From: Candidatus Binatia bacterium
Lineage (GTDB): Bacteria > Desulfobacterota > Binatia > UBA12015
Length of the DNA stretch: 64,000 bases
Direction of reading: 5' to 3'
NCBI GenBank assembly: GCA_036563615.1
Contig: DATCMB010000022.1
Coordinates: 248,001-312,000 of the forward strand
Part shown: one piece after another, positions 1 to 8,722 of the stretch
Layout of the letters: each line of letters begins with the position of its first letter
Numbering within the stretch: the stretch's first letter is position 1
Notes under the pieces: model-generated
What the model saw: the letters and a program-made list of their open reading frames with translations, nothing else
Told to the model about the DNA's origin: nothing
Database searches by the model: none
Position numbers and translations under genes: made by a program

Positions 1-1552
1 CGACCACCGCGGGGGCGAGCAGCCCCGAGCGCGGCTCGTCGAGCATGTTCATCACGCGCATGAGCGCGCGGTAGACCTGACCGTCGCGGCGGCTCGCCGG
101 GATCAGCCCGTGGTCGAAGTAGACCGCGAGCGCCTGGCTCGCGATCTGCGCGAGCACGCGGTCGGGCGAGGAGAACAGGCTCCAGAGCGCGGTAAGCAGG
201 CCTTCGCGCGCGGCGTCGCTCTTGCCGACGGCGGCGGCTGCGCGCGCGCGGCTCACCTTGTCGCCCGCCGCCGCCGAGACCCAGAACGGCTCGATTTCCT
301 TCTTGACGCGCGCGTCGAACGCGACGGCGGCGGCGACCGGATCCTCGGGGTGCTCGGCGAGCGCGTCGGCGAGCGCGACCGCCGTCAGGAGCGCGCAGGT
401 CGCGCCGCGTCCGTAGATCGGATTCGTGTGGTACGCGGCGTCGCCGATCGGGAAGAAGCGCTCGACGAGCGGTGCTCCACGCGACACGAACGAGCGCAGC
501 CGGTTCGAGAGCCCGCCCATCACCAGCACCGGCGTCTCGGGGCCGTCGATCGGCTCGGAGACGCCCGGACGCCGCCACACCGCGACCTGCGGGAAGGCCG
601 CGACGATCGCCTCGAAGACGTCCGGGTCGGAGAGCGCGCGCAGCGGCTTGTCCGCGACGTCGCTGCCGACCGTGATCGAGAAGGTGCCGTTGTCGCCCGG
701 GAAGGTCGCGAGCTTCAGCCAGCCGACGTCGCCCGCGACGAGGCCCGCGGTCGCGCCCGGCGGGCGCGGACCGGTGAGCCGGTAGAAGCGCGTGAAGTAG
801 AAAATTCCGGTCTGGACGCTCTTCTCGCGCGGCGCGGCGGCGCCGACCTCGGCGAGCCACTCGGCAGCCTTCGAGCGCCGTCCGCTCGCGTCGATCACGA
901 CGTCGGCGAGGAGGACGGAGCGGCGGCCGCCGAGCGCCGGAGCCTCGCCGTCGGCCTGGCGCTTGTCGGGATACCAGGGGATGCCGTCGCCCCGCGCGGC
1001 GCTGGCCGGCAGGCGGCGGTAGCGCACGCCGGTCACGACGGGGCGCGCGTCGTCGCGACGCTCGCACCGCGCGACGAGCCCCTCGACGTACACGCCCTCG
1101 CGGATCTGGATGTTGCGCTCGAAGCGCGCGACCCGCTCGAGCGCCCACTCGAACGCCGCACGGCGGCAGCCGAGCAGGACGAGCTCGCCGTCGCCCTTCT
1201 CGCGCTCGCCGAGGTCGAGCCCCGGCGGCAGATTGACGGTGAGCGGCAGCTCGAGCGCGCCGTGCGTGCGCAGCAGGTTCAGCACCTCGGGGAAGCGCTC
1301 GCGCATGACGCACGTGAGGCGCGCGAGGAAGGTGTGCGAGTGCCGGAACTGCGGGACCCCGGCGCGGTCCCAGCGCGCGAACGCCTCGTCGGCCGTTTGC
1401 GCGGGCGGGCGGACGTCGCGCTCGAGCACGGTGACGCGCCAGCCGGCGCGTGCCAGCAGGATCGCCGCGGCGAGCCCGCTGATGCCGCCGCCGACGATCG
1501 CCGCGCGCCGCGCCGGTGAGCTGGCGCGCGATCCTCGACGGTTCTCCGGCAC
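1..1552 (-). CDS. FAD-dependent monooxygenase/epoxidase-like protein, 3' end cut by the window edge
   Basis: My translation of the minus strand from a GTG at 1552 stays open to base 1. The N-terminus carries the Rossmann dinucleotide-binding motif VGGGISG at about residues 20-26, followed by a strand ending VTVLER typical of FAD binding. A segment reading GVPQFRHSHTF resembles the GVPQ..H.H signature of LasC/MonCI-type FAD epoxidases and related hydroxylases, and a second FAD motif, FPIGDAAYHTNPIYGRG, lies further on. I infer a flavoprotein that oxidises a hydrophobic substrate; which one is not visible. The gene is the last of a minus-strand group but is separated from the next gene by a terminator-like hairpin, so it probably has its own transcript. 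The start is chosen because GTG precedes the FAD motif closely; an in-frame TTG at 1588 is an alternative. Confidence 0.75.
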   Translation of the reverse strand, partial: MPENRRGSRASSPARRAAIVGGGISGLAAAILLARAGWRVTVLERDVRPPAQTADEAFARWDRAGVPQFRHSHTFLARLTCVMRERFPEVLNLLRTHGALELPLTVNLPPGLDLGEREKGDGELVLLGCRRAAFEWALERVARFERNIQIREGVYVEGLVARCERRDDARPVVTGVRYRRLPASAARGDGIPWYPDKRQADGEAPALGGRRSVLLADVVIDASGRRSKAAEWLAEVGAAAPREKSVQTGIFYFTRFYRLTGPRPPGATAGLVAGDVGWLKLATFPGDNGTFSITVGSDVADKPLRALSDPDVFEAIVAAFPQVAVWRRPGVSEPIDGPETPVLVMGGLSNRLRSFVSRGAPLVERFFPIGDAAYHTNPIYGRGATCALLTAVALADALAEHPEDPVAAAVAFDARVKKEIEPFWVSAAAGDKVSRARAAAAVGKSDAAREGLLTALWSLFSSPDRVLAQIASQALAVYFDHGLIPASRRDGQVYRALMRVMNMLDEPRSGLLAPAVV

Positions 1553-1630
1553 GGCTCCGAACGTACGGTCTGGGAGCCAGGCCTTCAAGCGTCAAAGACA
1601 ACCGACGCGCGTCGCGACCCCAAACGCAAA

Positions 1631-1663
1631 GCAGCCGGTAGCGGAGGGAAGGCTACCGGCTGC
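1631..1663 (-). terminator. Intrinsic terminator-like hairpin downstream of the O-antigen ligase gene
   Basis: A perfect 12-bp inverted repeat (1631-1642 with 1652-1663) encloses a 9-base loop. Read on the minus strand it is followed by CTTTGCGTTT, a loose T-rich tail, so it suits the gene ending at 1842. It has no T-run on the plus strand. Confidence 0.55.
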
Positions 1664-1841
1664 ATGCTTGCGTGACCCTCCGCACGTATCACGGACCATT
1701 CCGTGGTCGCGGTCGAGGCATCACGCGTGTCTGCCGAGCGCTTGGAGCAAAGCCGGTGCCGCCTCCGGACGACGTACGTACGCGGCGCTCCGGCGCGCGA
1801 GCGCGTTTCGCGTGCCGCTTTTGTGTGCGCCTGCGGTCGAT

Positions 1842-3065
1842 CTACGCAGCCGCGGGCGGTCGCTCGGCGTCTTCGTCCGCGCTCGCGCCGTGCTCCATCA
1901 GCGCCCAGACGATCGCGAGCAGGAAGACGAGCCGCCCGTGGTAGAAGGGCATGTCGACGAAGCCGATCAGCAGGAAGACGCCGACGGAGATCGCGTACGC
2001 GATCGCTTCGAGCCGACGCTCCGGGCTGCGCGCGCCCGCGACGCCGCGCCAGGCGACGCGGACCAGCGTCGCGAGCAGCACCGCGGCCGCGACCGCACCC
2101 ACCACGCCGGTGCCGGTGAGCACGTCGACGTAGAGGTTGTGCGAGTGGAAGAGGAACAGGCTCTCGCCGTAGAGCTCGAGATAGCGCACCGGGAAGAGCC
2201 GCTCGAGGTTGCGGATGCCGAAGCCGATGCCGACGAGCCAGTGCTCGCGGAACAGCGACATCGACGCCTCGATGATGCGTAGCCGCTGCAGGTCGGCTTC
2301 GGTCCTGCCCATCGAGAGGTAGCCGGTCGCCGCAGCGACCACGGCCGTCACCACGACGCCGGTCACGAGCGCGCCGACCGCGACCCGCCGCCTGCGCGTC
2401 GCGAGCGCGAGCGCGACGACGCCGAGCGACAGCGCGACCCAGGCCGAGCGCGAGAACGTGATCACGACGACGAGACAGCTGCACGCCGCGTAGATCCAGG
2501 CGGCGACGCGCCGGTCGTCGCGCACCGTTCCGGCGAGGAAGATCGGTGTGAGCAGCGCGAGCGCGAAGCCCAGCGTGTTCGCGTGATCGGTGACGAGCGC
2601 GACGCGGTACGCTTCGCGCAGCGTCAGCACCGCCGGGTTGTGCACGACCTCGCGCACCAGCACGCCGATCGTCAGCAGCCCGAGCCAGTGGAAGAGCCAC
2701 AGCGAGCCGCGCGGTCCGGCGGCGAGGATGCGCGCGACGTAGAACATCCCGAGCGCGTTCGCGAGCAACCGGAAGTCGCCCCAGCCCCCACGGTTCAGCG
2801 CGATCGACAGCCCCGCGGCGGCGAGGAAGCCGAGCAGCGCAGGTCCGATGCGCGAGCGCGGGAAGCGCATCCCGTCGGCGCGCGCCAGCACGCCGAGCGC
2901 GACCAGCACGACGAGGTTACGCGCGAAGCTGTTGTAGCCGAACGACGCGCCGCCCGGCAGCGAGATGCGCCCGACCAGCAGCAGGATGCCGAACAGCGCG
3001 AAGCCGCCGATCGCGACCGGGCGCCAGGCGGCGCGCAGCCGGCTGGTGAGCTCGTCGAGCGTCAT
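1842..3065 (-). CDS. O-antigen ligase/polymerase family membrane protein (Wzy_C)
   Basis: This 407-residue protein is almost wholly hydrophobic, with about ten to twelve membrane segments. It carries the large periplasmic loop typical of the WaaL/Wzy family, including a HSHNLYVDVLTGTG segment that matches the conserved H.HN....G.G pattern. Such proteins join or polymerise undecaprenyl-linked glycans at the periplasmic face of the inner membrane. I cannot tell ligase from polymerase. I start at ATG 3065 because the membrane region begins a few codons later and the upstream glycosyltransferase stops at 3085; an upstream in-frame extension to 3176 would overlap it with low-complexity sequence. 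It lies in a minus-strand group with two family 2 glycosyltransferases, which fits surface polysaccharide assembly. Confidence 0.8.
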   Translation of the reverse strand: MTLDELTSRLRAAWRPVAIGGFALFGILLLVGRISLPGGASFGYNSFARNLVVLVALGVLARADGMRFPRSRIGPALLGFLAAAGLSIALNRGGWGDFRLLANALGMFYVARILAAGPRGSLWLFHWLGLLTIGVLVREVVHNPAVLTLREAYRVALVTDHANTLGFALALLTPIFLAGTVRDDRRVAAWIYAACSCLVVVITFSRSAWVALSLGVVALALATRRRRVAVGALVTGVVVTAVVAAATGYLSMGRTEADLQRLRIIEASMSLFREHWLVGIGFGIRNLERLFPVRYLELYGESLFLFHSHNLYVDVLTGTGVVGAVAAAVLLATLVRVAWRGVAGARSPERRLEAIAYAISVGVFLLIGFVDMPFYHGRLVFLLAIVWALMEHGASADEDAERPPAAA

Positions 3066-3084
3066 GCGTGGCGCTGCGGTCGGC

Positions 3085-3990
3085 TCACGAGATCCGCGCC
3101 GGCCGCTGTCCGGCGCGGGGCAGGGTGAGCAGGCGCCAGCGGTAGCGCAGCGAGGTCGGGTGGAGCGCGATCGCACGCTCGAGCGCCTCCGCTGCGCCGG
3201 CCACGTCGCCGGCCTTCAAGCGATGCCGCGCACAGCGTGCGATGCGCTTGGCGAGCGCGCGGTCGACGAGCCGCTTGCCCGCGACCTCGATCGCTTGGGG
3301 ATGCTGGGCGAGAAACGTCTCGAGCATGTCGAGCATCTGGTGCGCGAACTCGTGCTGACGCGAGGTCACGCTGCCTTCGTATTGACGGTAGGCGAAGACC
3401 GCCTTGTCGACGAAGCGCACGCCGAGCACCAGCGTCGCGCGCAGCGCGAACTCCCAGTCCTCGGCCTTCTCGACGGTGAAGCCGCCGAGACGCTCGAACG
3501 CCGCGCGACGGACGCACATGCCCTGCGGATAGATGAAGCTGCCCTCGAGCAGCCGCGCGACGTCGACGCCGCGCTTGAGCCGCCGCGTGTAGCGCACCGG
3601 GATCACCGGCCCGAGCGGACGCCCGTCGGCGGTGATCTTGATGCCGTTGCCGAACACCAGGTCGACGCTCGGGTCGGCATCGAGCACCGCGAGCAGATCG
3701 CGGAAGCGTCCGGGCAGCACGAGGTCGTCCGCGTCGTGGAACGCGAGCACGTCGCCGCGCGCCGCCGCAGCACCGGTGTTGCGCGCGACGCCGGGATTCG
3801 ACGGCAGCGGCCGCGAGATGATCGTGATGCGGTCGCGGTACGCTTCCAGCACGCGCGCCGTGCCGTCGGTGGAGCCGTCGTCGACGGCGATCACCTCGCT
3901 GTCCGCCGGCAGCTCCGCGAGCACGCTGTCGATCGCGGCAGCGAGGTACGGAGCGGCGTTGTGCGCGGGAATGACGACGGACAGCCGCAC
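3085..3990 (-). CDS. Family 2 glycosyltransferase
   Basis: A 301-residue GT-A fold protein. It begins with the nucleotide-binding strand RLSVVIPAHNAAPYL and continues with VIAVDDGSTDGT. The metal-binding region is FHDADDLVLPG near residues 90-100, and a conserved EDWEFALRA segment supplies the usual catalytic acid region. It should transfer a sugar from a nucleotide donor to a growing glycan on the cytosolic side. The C-terminal third is an Arg/Ala-rich tail with no membrane segment. GTG at 3990 is preferred because it sits two bases after the stop of the preceding gene and directly precedes the family's first beta strand; an upstream ATG at 4134 would add 48 residues of non-family sequence. 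Donor and acceptor are unknown. Confidence 0.82.
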   Translation of the reverse strand: MRLSVVIPAHNAAPYLAAAIDSVLAELPADSEVIAVDDGSTDGTARVLEAYRDRITIISRPLPSNPGVARNTGAAAARGDVLAFHDADDLVLPGRFRDLLAVLDADPSVDLVFGNGIKITADGRPLGPVIPVRYTRRLKRGVDVARLLEGSFIYPQGMCVRRAAFERLGGFTVEKAEDWEFALRATLVLGVRFVDKAVFAYRQYEGSVTSRQHEFAHQMLDMLETFLAQHPQAIEVAGKRLVDRALAKRIARCARHRLKAGDVAGAAEALERAIALHPTSLRYRWRLLTLPRAGQRPARIS

Positions 3991-3992
3991 GT

Positions 3993-4910
3993 TCAGGTGC
4001 GGGATTGCGTCGAGGCGCGCGCGCGCTGCTTGCGCGCCAGCGACAGCATCTCGCTGTAGTGGTAGAAGCGTCCCTTGGCGCGGTACTTCTTCCGCACGTT
4101 GCCGACCAGGCTGTACGCCGCGTAATTGATGCACGCCTTCGCCAGGTTCGGCAGGATGCTGGTCAGCACCTTGTTGTGCTTGTAGGCGTAGCGGCTCCTT
4201 CCCTGCCGACGGTGGTACTCCTCGAAGTACTCCTCGGTGAGGCGCGAGCGGTCGATCTCGTGGATCACGCGCGCGCGGCTCATGTAGCCGATCCAGCCGC
4301 CGTGGGCGATGATGCGGTCGGCGAGCTCGTTGTCCTCGCTGAGACCGGCCGCGCCCGGACCGATTTTTTCATTGAAGAGCCCGACGACCGCGAACGTGTG
4401 CCGGCGGATCGCCATGTTCGCGCCGGTGAGCTTGGTGCGCACGGTGTCGGGATCGAGGTCGAGGTGGACGATCGTGCGATAGCGGTCGAGGAGGGCGTAG
4501 AGCTCCGGGTCCTCCATCGCCTCGCGCGGCCAGATCACCGAGCCCTGCGCCGCGAAGCAGTCGTGGCGCGTGAAGTAGTCCCACACCTCGGCGAGCCACA
4601 TCGGCTCGGCGACGACGTCGTCGTCGACGAACGCGAGCAGCTGCCCGCGCGACGCCGCGATCGCCGCGTTGCACGCGCGCGACTTGCCGGGCTCGGGGAC
4701 CCGCACCACGAGACGGCGCGGACCCGCGGTACGCCACTGGGAAAGCAAGCGCGGCGTCTCGTCGGTGGAGCCGTTGTCCGCGACGACGATCTCGTACGGC
4801 ACCGGCGGCGGCACGAGCTTGTCGAAGCTGACCAGCAGCTCGCGGAGGCTGCGCGCGCGATTGCGCGTCGGCACGATCACCGAGAGGACCGCGTCACCAT
4901 CCTGCTGCAT
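3993..4910 (-). CDS. Family 2 glycosyltransferase
   Basis: A 305-residue protein with the family 2 core: LSVIVPTRNRARSLREL, VVADNGSTDETP, the DxD-like FVDDDVVAEP, and SEDNELADRI as the catalytic acid segment. The C-terminal part contains a Tyr/Arg-rich stretch (YHRRQGRSRYAYKHNK) that could bind an acidic lipid or the membrane surface, but there is no transmembrane helix. Its start overlaps the end of the gamma-glutamyltranspeptidase gene by 17 bases and its stop lies two bases before the next glycosyltransferase, so the three are likely co-transcribed and translationally coupled. Substrates cannot be read from sequence. Confidence 0.85.
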   Translation of the reverse strand: MQQDGDAVLSVIVPTRNRARSLRELLVSFDKLVPPPVPYEIVVADNGSTDETPRLLSQWRTAGPRRLVVRVPEPGKSRACNAAIAASRGQLLAFVDDDVVAEPMWLAEVWDYFTRHDCFAAQGSVIWPREAMEDPELYALLDRYRTIVHLDLDPDTVRTKLTGANMAIRRHTFAVVGLFNEKIGPGAAGLSEDNELADRIIAHGGWIGYMSRARVIHEIDRSRLTEEYFEEYHRRQGRSRYAYKHNKVLTSILPNLAKACINYAAYSLVGNVRKKYRAKGRFYHYSEMLSLARKQRARASTQSRT

Positions 4911-6642
4911 GCTGCAACTCCGCTGTCGTGATGGCGGTCGGGGGCGACGGCAGGGCCGCGGACATCGGCTCGACGCGCGCGCCGCCGCCCTTGCGCGGGT
5001 CGCCGGCGCCGCCGACGTTGCCGGGCAGGTCGGTCGCGAGCGACACCGCGGCGATCGCCGGGAACTCGCGCAGCTCGTGCCCGAGCCGTGCGAGCGCCTC
5101 GCGATCGATCGGCCGCACGCCGGGCTCGACCAGCAGCACGTTCGGCTGCCACTGGTGGTGGACGCGCGGCGCCGCGACCGCGGCTTCCGGCGGCAGCCCG
5201 AAGTCGAGCACGTTGCTCAGCACCTCGATGGTCGCGCTGACGATGAGAGGACCACCGGACGCGCCGACGGCGACGACGGCACGTCCATCGCGCACCGCGA
5301 CCGTGGGCGTCATGCTGCTCGCGGGACGCTTGCCGGGCTCGATGCGGTTCGTGCGCCCGGGCGCGAGGCCGAACAGGTTCGGGCTGTCGAAGCTGAAGTC
5401 GTCCATCTCGTTGTTGAGCACGATGCCCGTTCCCGGAACGCCGAGCATCGCGCCGAACCCCGTGTTGATCGTCGTCGTCAAGGCCACCGCCGACCCGTCC
5501 GGAGCGATTACCGAAAGATGCGATGTACCGCCATCGCGCGCGGGGACGCCGACGGTGCCGTACTGCTCGGGCGGCAGCGTGCGGCTGGCGAAGAGACGTC
5601 CGCGGAGCGGGGCGCCGCGCGGCAGGGGAGGCAGCTCGTCGAACGCCGGATCACCGGACGCGCGCGCGCGGTCGGCGAACGCGTGCTTGAAGATCTCGGC
5701 GAAGAGCTGGAAGCGGGTCGGCGTCGCGAGCCCGAGCGCCGCGACGTCGTAGCGCTCGAGCGTCCGCAGCGCGAGGACCAGCGCGGGTCCGCCGCCGCTC
5801 GGCGGCGGCATCGTGTAGACGCGCGCGCCGCGGTAGCCGACCTCGAGCGGCGTGCGCCACACGGGACGGTAGCGCGCCAGGTCCTCGACCGTCAGCACGC
5901 CGCCGCCGGCCTGCACGGTGTCGGCGATCTTTTGCGCGACGGGACCGGTGTAGAACGCGCGCGGCCCCTCGTCGGCGATGCGCTCGAGCGTCGCGGCGAG
6001 CGCGGTCGAGCGCAGCAGCGCACCCTCGGCCCACGGCGCGCCGGTGGGATCGAGGTAGACGCTCGCCAGCTCGGGGTCGGCGGCGAGCGCCTCCTTGTGA
6101 CGCTGGAGCTGCGAGGCGAGGTGCTTCGACACCGCGAAGCCGTCGCGGGCGAGGCGGATCGCGGGCTCGAAGAGACGTCGCCACGGCAGCCGTCCGAAGC
6201 GCTCGTGCGCCGCGGCGAGCCCGGCGATCTCACCCGGCACGCCGACCGCGAGCGCACCGCGGCGGCTGCGCTGCGCGACGTACTGGCCGTCCTCCTCGTA
6301 GAGCTCCGGACGCACGCGCGCGGGCGCGGTCTCGCGGTAGTCGAGCGCGACCGCTTTGCGGCGCTCGTCGTCCCAGATGACCATGAAGCCGCCGCCGCCG
6401 ATGCCGCACGACGACGGGTGCACGACGCACACCGCGAGCGCGGTCGCGATCGCGGCGTCGACCGCCGAGCCGCCGCTGCTCAGGATCTCGAGCCCGGCGT
6501 CGGCGGCGAGCGGGTTGTCCGCTGCGACGATCGCGACGCCGCGCGCCGACGCCTCACGCGGCGCGCAAGCGAGAACGAGGAGAAGGATCGCGACGCACCA
6601 GGAGCGGTGCCCGGAGCACCGCCCGGTGCACGAAGGTCTCAA
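4894..6642 (-). CDS. ggt: Gamma-glutamyltranspeptidase (glutathione hydrolase) precursor
   Basis: This 582-residue protein matches the Ntn-hydrolase family GGT, which cleaves gamma-glutamyl bonds of glutathione and transfers or hydrolyses the glutamyl group. DYRETAP at about 101-107 holds the substrate-binding Arg. The autoprocessing/catalytic Thr is Thr373 in DGGTSHLSVI, dividing large and small subunits. The small subunit shows the oxyanion region ASSMTPT followed by ASGGPLI. The N-terminus has a hydrophobic run ending LVLAC, a lipobox-like signal, so the enzyme is probably exported and possibly lipidated at Cys26. The only convenient start is a TTG at 6642. The gene overlaps the downstream glycosyltransferase, an unusual partnership whose meaning is unclear. 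Confidence 0.9.
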   Translation of the reverse strand: MRPSCTGRCSGHRSWCVAILLLVLACAPREASARGVAIVAADNPLAADAGLEILSSGGSAVDAAIATALAVCVVHPSSCGIGGGGFMVIWDDERRKAVALDYRETAPARVRPELYEEDGQYVAQRSRRGALAVGVPGEIAGLAAAHERFGRLPWRRLFEPAIRLARDGFAVSKHLASQLQRHKEALAADPELASVYLDPTGAPWAEGALLRSTALAATLERIADEGPRAFYTGPVAQKIADTVQAGGGVLTVEDLARYRPVWRTPLEVGYRGARVYTMPPPSGGGPALVLALRTLERYDVAALGLATPTRFQLFAEIFKHAFADRARASGDPAFDELPPLPRGAPLRGRLFASRTLPPEQYGTVGVPARDGGTSHLSVIAPDGSAVALTTTINTGFGAMLGVPGTGIVLNNEMDDFSFDSPNLFGLAPGRTNRIEPGKRPASSMTPTVAVRDGRAVVAVGASGGPLIVSATIEVLSNVLDFGLPPEAAVAAPRVHHQWQPNVLLVEPGVRPIDREALARLGHELREFPAIAAVSLATDLPGNVGGAGDPRKGGGARVEPMSAALPSPPTAITTAELQHAAGW

Positions 6643-6825
6643 CGAGGCGACCGTTTAGACGCGCGTCCGAGGCGGCGCAAGGCGCGCGGCGGTCGCGCCC
6701 GCGACGAGCGGCCGTCGCTTCGCTGACGAGCGCCGCCACGTCGACGACGAGGAGCGGTCGTCGCGCCGACGAGCGTGGCGACGCGCGCGCCGGAAAGCCC
6801 GCGGACGCTGTGGTAAGGGCTCCGC

Positions 6826-7980
6826 GTGGCGTTCACCGAAAAGGATTTTTATCTCGATGAGTTTCGCGGCCGGACGCTGGTGCTCGCGGCGGAGAGGAGC
6901 GCGCTGCGCGCCGCGACCGCGCGTCGCCGCCTGGCCACCGTCGTCCGCGAGCTCCTGGCGCACGGCACGCAGCTGCTGGTCGTGGTCGGCGAGACCGCGC
7001 CGACCATGCGCGGCCGCTCGACGCGCCGCTGGCTCGGGCTGCCGCAGGCGCGTGCGCGCCGCCGTCCAGGCTCGCCGCCGTCGCGCCGCCGCGGGGACAC
7101 CGTCGTGTGGCGCGACGACGATCCGGACGCGACCCTCGCCGACGTCTGGGACGTTCTGCGCGTCCGCGCGCTGTGCGTCGTCCTGTGCCGCGGCTCGGCG
7201 CTCGCGCCCGCGTGCCGGACGGCGGAGCGCTTCCGCGTCCACAAGCTCGTGCTGCTCGACCCGGCCGGTGGTCTGCGCGAGCCGAAGAGCCGGCGCGTGC
7301 TGTCGTTCCTCGACCAGGCGACGCTCGACGTGCTGCTCGAGGCCGGCGAGGCGGAGTTCCACGGCCTGTCGCACCGACGCGCGATGCTCGGCGAGATCGA
7401 CCGCGTGCTCGAGAGCGGCGTCGGCTCGGTGAACCTGTGCCGCATCGACGGTCTCAGCCGCGAGCTCTTCACCTACGAGGGCTCGGGGACGCTGTTCACG
7501 CGCGACGACTACTGCCGGGTCGATCGGCTGTCGATCGACGACTTCCACGAGGTCGAGCGTCTGGTCGCGCGCGGGCAGAAGGAGGGGCTGCTCAAGCCGC
7601 GCAGCGGCGACGAGATCGCGCGCCTGCTGCTCGGCGGCTTCGGCGCGTGGATCGGCCGCGAGCACCTCGCCGGCATGGGCGCGCTCTACGTGACGCCGTA
7701 CGCGGAGGAGAAGGCGGGCGAGATCGCCGGGCTCTACACGATCACGCGCTTCAAGGGCGAGCGCATCGGACGCCGGATCGTGCGGCGGCTCGTCGCCGAG
7801 GCCCAGGCGCGTCAGCTGCGCTACGTCTTCGCGGTGACCGCCAACGAGGAGGCGGCGCGCTTCTTCCGCGGCGAGGGCTTCCGCCAGGTCGGGCACGACG
7901 AGATCCCGGCCGCGAAGTGGAAGGACTACGACCCCGCGCGGCGGGGCCGGGTCAAGGTGTTCCGGCTCGACCTCGCGTGA
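6826..7980 (+). CDS. argA: N-acetylglutamate synthase-like protein (degenerate kinase-like domain plus GNAT domain)
   Basis: A 384-residue protein with two parts. Residues 1-225 resemble the amino-acid-kinase fold of N-acetylglutamate kinase/synthase and end in LFTYEGSGTLF, a motif typical of that family. Residues 226-384 form a GNAT acetyltransferase domain, with RFKGERIG as the acetyl-CoA pyrophosphate loop and TANEEAARFFRGEGF near the C-terminus. Family knowledge suggests acetylation of glutamate, the first step of arginine synthesis. The region around residues 65-100 is Arg/Pro-rich and unlike active kinases, so the N-terminal domain is probably regulatory. No other arg gene is nearby. 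GTG at 6826 is chosen because the family-like sequence EKDFYLDEFRG follows at once. A different amino-acid acetyltransferase remains possible. Confidence 0.68.
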   Translation: MAFTEKDFYLDEFRGRTLVLAAERSALRAATARRRLATVVRELLAHGTQLLVVVGETAPTMRGRSTRRWLGLPQARARRRPGSPPSRRRGDTVVWRDDDPDATLADVWDVLRVRALCVVLCRGSALAPACRTAERFRVHKLVLLDPAGGLREPKSRRVLSFLDQATLDVLLEAGEAEFHGLSHRRAMLGEIDRVLESGVGSVNLCRIDGLSRELFTYEGSGTLFTRDDYCRVDRLSIDDFHEVERLVARGQKEGLLKPRSGDEIARLLLGGFGAWIGREHLAGMGALYVTPYAEEKAGEIAGLYTITRFKGERIGRRIVRRLVAEAQARQLRYVFAVTANEEAARFFRGEGFRQVGHDEIPAAKWKDYDPARRGRVKVFRLDLA

Positions 7981-8014
7981 GCGCGGGCGCGTCGTGCAAC
8001 GAAATCAAAGAAAG

Positions 8015-8046
8015 AAAAAACGGCGCGGGGAACCGCGCCGTTTTTT
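8015..8046. terminator. Strong bidirectional intrinsic terminator
   Basis: A perfect 14-bp stem (8015-8028 with 8033-8046) closes on a GGAA tetraloop. The outer six pairs are A:T, so both strands give a GC stem followed by a T-run. It lies between the ends of the converging argA-like gene (7980) and SCP2 gene (8098) and should stop transcription in both directions. Confidence 0.93.
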
Positions 8047-8097
8047 TCTGGTTGAATGCCGTTCACGGGGACACCGGGCGTCCCCACGTGAGGGTTC

Positions 8098-8427
8098 TCA
8101 GCCCATCTTGAAGAGCGACTGCATCTTCATCGCGAGACCCATGTCGCCCGCGATCTTCAGCTTGCCGCTCATGAACGCCATCTGGCCGTTGAGCTTGCCC
8201 GTCGTCATGTCGACGTAGTCCGAGCCGGCCATGGTCATCGTCATGTTGGGCGACGGGTGCGTGCCTTCCTTCACCTCGAGCGTGCCGTCCTTGATGATCG
8301 CGTGGTACTGACCAGCGTTGTCGCCCTCGCCGGTGAGGTTGAACTGAATGACCGAGTTCATCCCCTTGGCCGCGTCGGCGTTGAAGCGGTTCGGCATCTC
8401 GGCAAAGATTTCCTTCACGGTCGGCAT
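8098..8427 (-). CDS. SCP2 sterol-carrier domain protein
   Basis: A 109-residue, single-domain protein with the SCP2 fold pattern: an N-terminal helix (EIFAEMPNRFN), GMNSVIQFNLTGE, the strands YHAIIKDGTLEVKEG, then DYVDMTTGKLNGQMAFMSGKLKIAGDMGLAMKMQSLF. The segment GKLNGQMAFMSGKLKI is the hallmark of the lipid-binding tunnel. Stand-alone bacterial SCP2 proteins bind fatty acids or acyl-CoA; the exact ligand here is unknown. An AGGAG ribosome site lies eight bases before the ATG. The gene is flanked by a strong terminator and a TTGACA-type promoter candidate, so it appears monocistronic. Its lipid role fits the several acyl-CoA genes elsewhere in the window. Confidence 0.9.
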   Translation of the reverse strand: MPTVKEIFAEMPNRFNADAAKGMNSVIQFNLTGEGDNAGQYHAIIKDGTLEVKEGTHPSPNMTMTMAGSDYVDMTTGKLNGQMAFMSGKLKIAGDMGLAMKMQSLFKMG

Positions 8428-8551
8428 TCTTCTCTCTCCTTATTAGGTGCTGCGCGACAGCGGCACGCTGCGACTCCCCGAACTCTCGAGCGTGCCCCCT
8501 CCATGGATTCTCGGGCGGGAACGCCCGATTCGCGCTGGCTCGGAAGCCTCT

Positions 8552-8580
8552 CGATTAGTCGCACCCCCGATGCTTGTCAA
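8552..8580 (-). promoter_or_regulatory. Sigma-70-like promoter candidate for the SCP2 gene
   Basis: On the minus strand a perfect TTGACA (8580-8575) is followed after 17 bases by TAATCG (8557-8552), a weak -10 element. It lies 125 bases upstream of the SCP2 start in a 295-base gap between divergent genes. The -35 match and spacing are good; the -10 is poor. Confidence 0.42.
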
Positions 8581-8722
8581 CAACGATGACGGCGCCGAGC
8601 GCGTCGCATCGTCCGTTTTTGCTCGACGGTACATTGGTGCCGACTGACCGTCCGGATAGAGGCGTTTCCTCGCGTCGGTTGGTGACGAAGCGCGCGCGTG
8701 CGTCGCGCGACGGAGGCGGTCG

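Noticed and set aside
110..1519. A 469-codon open frame on the plus strand
   Set aside because: It is antisense to the FAD-dependent monooxygenase, which shows two flavin-binding motifs; the plus-strand product is low-complexity Arg/Ala/Asp sequence.
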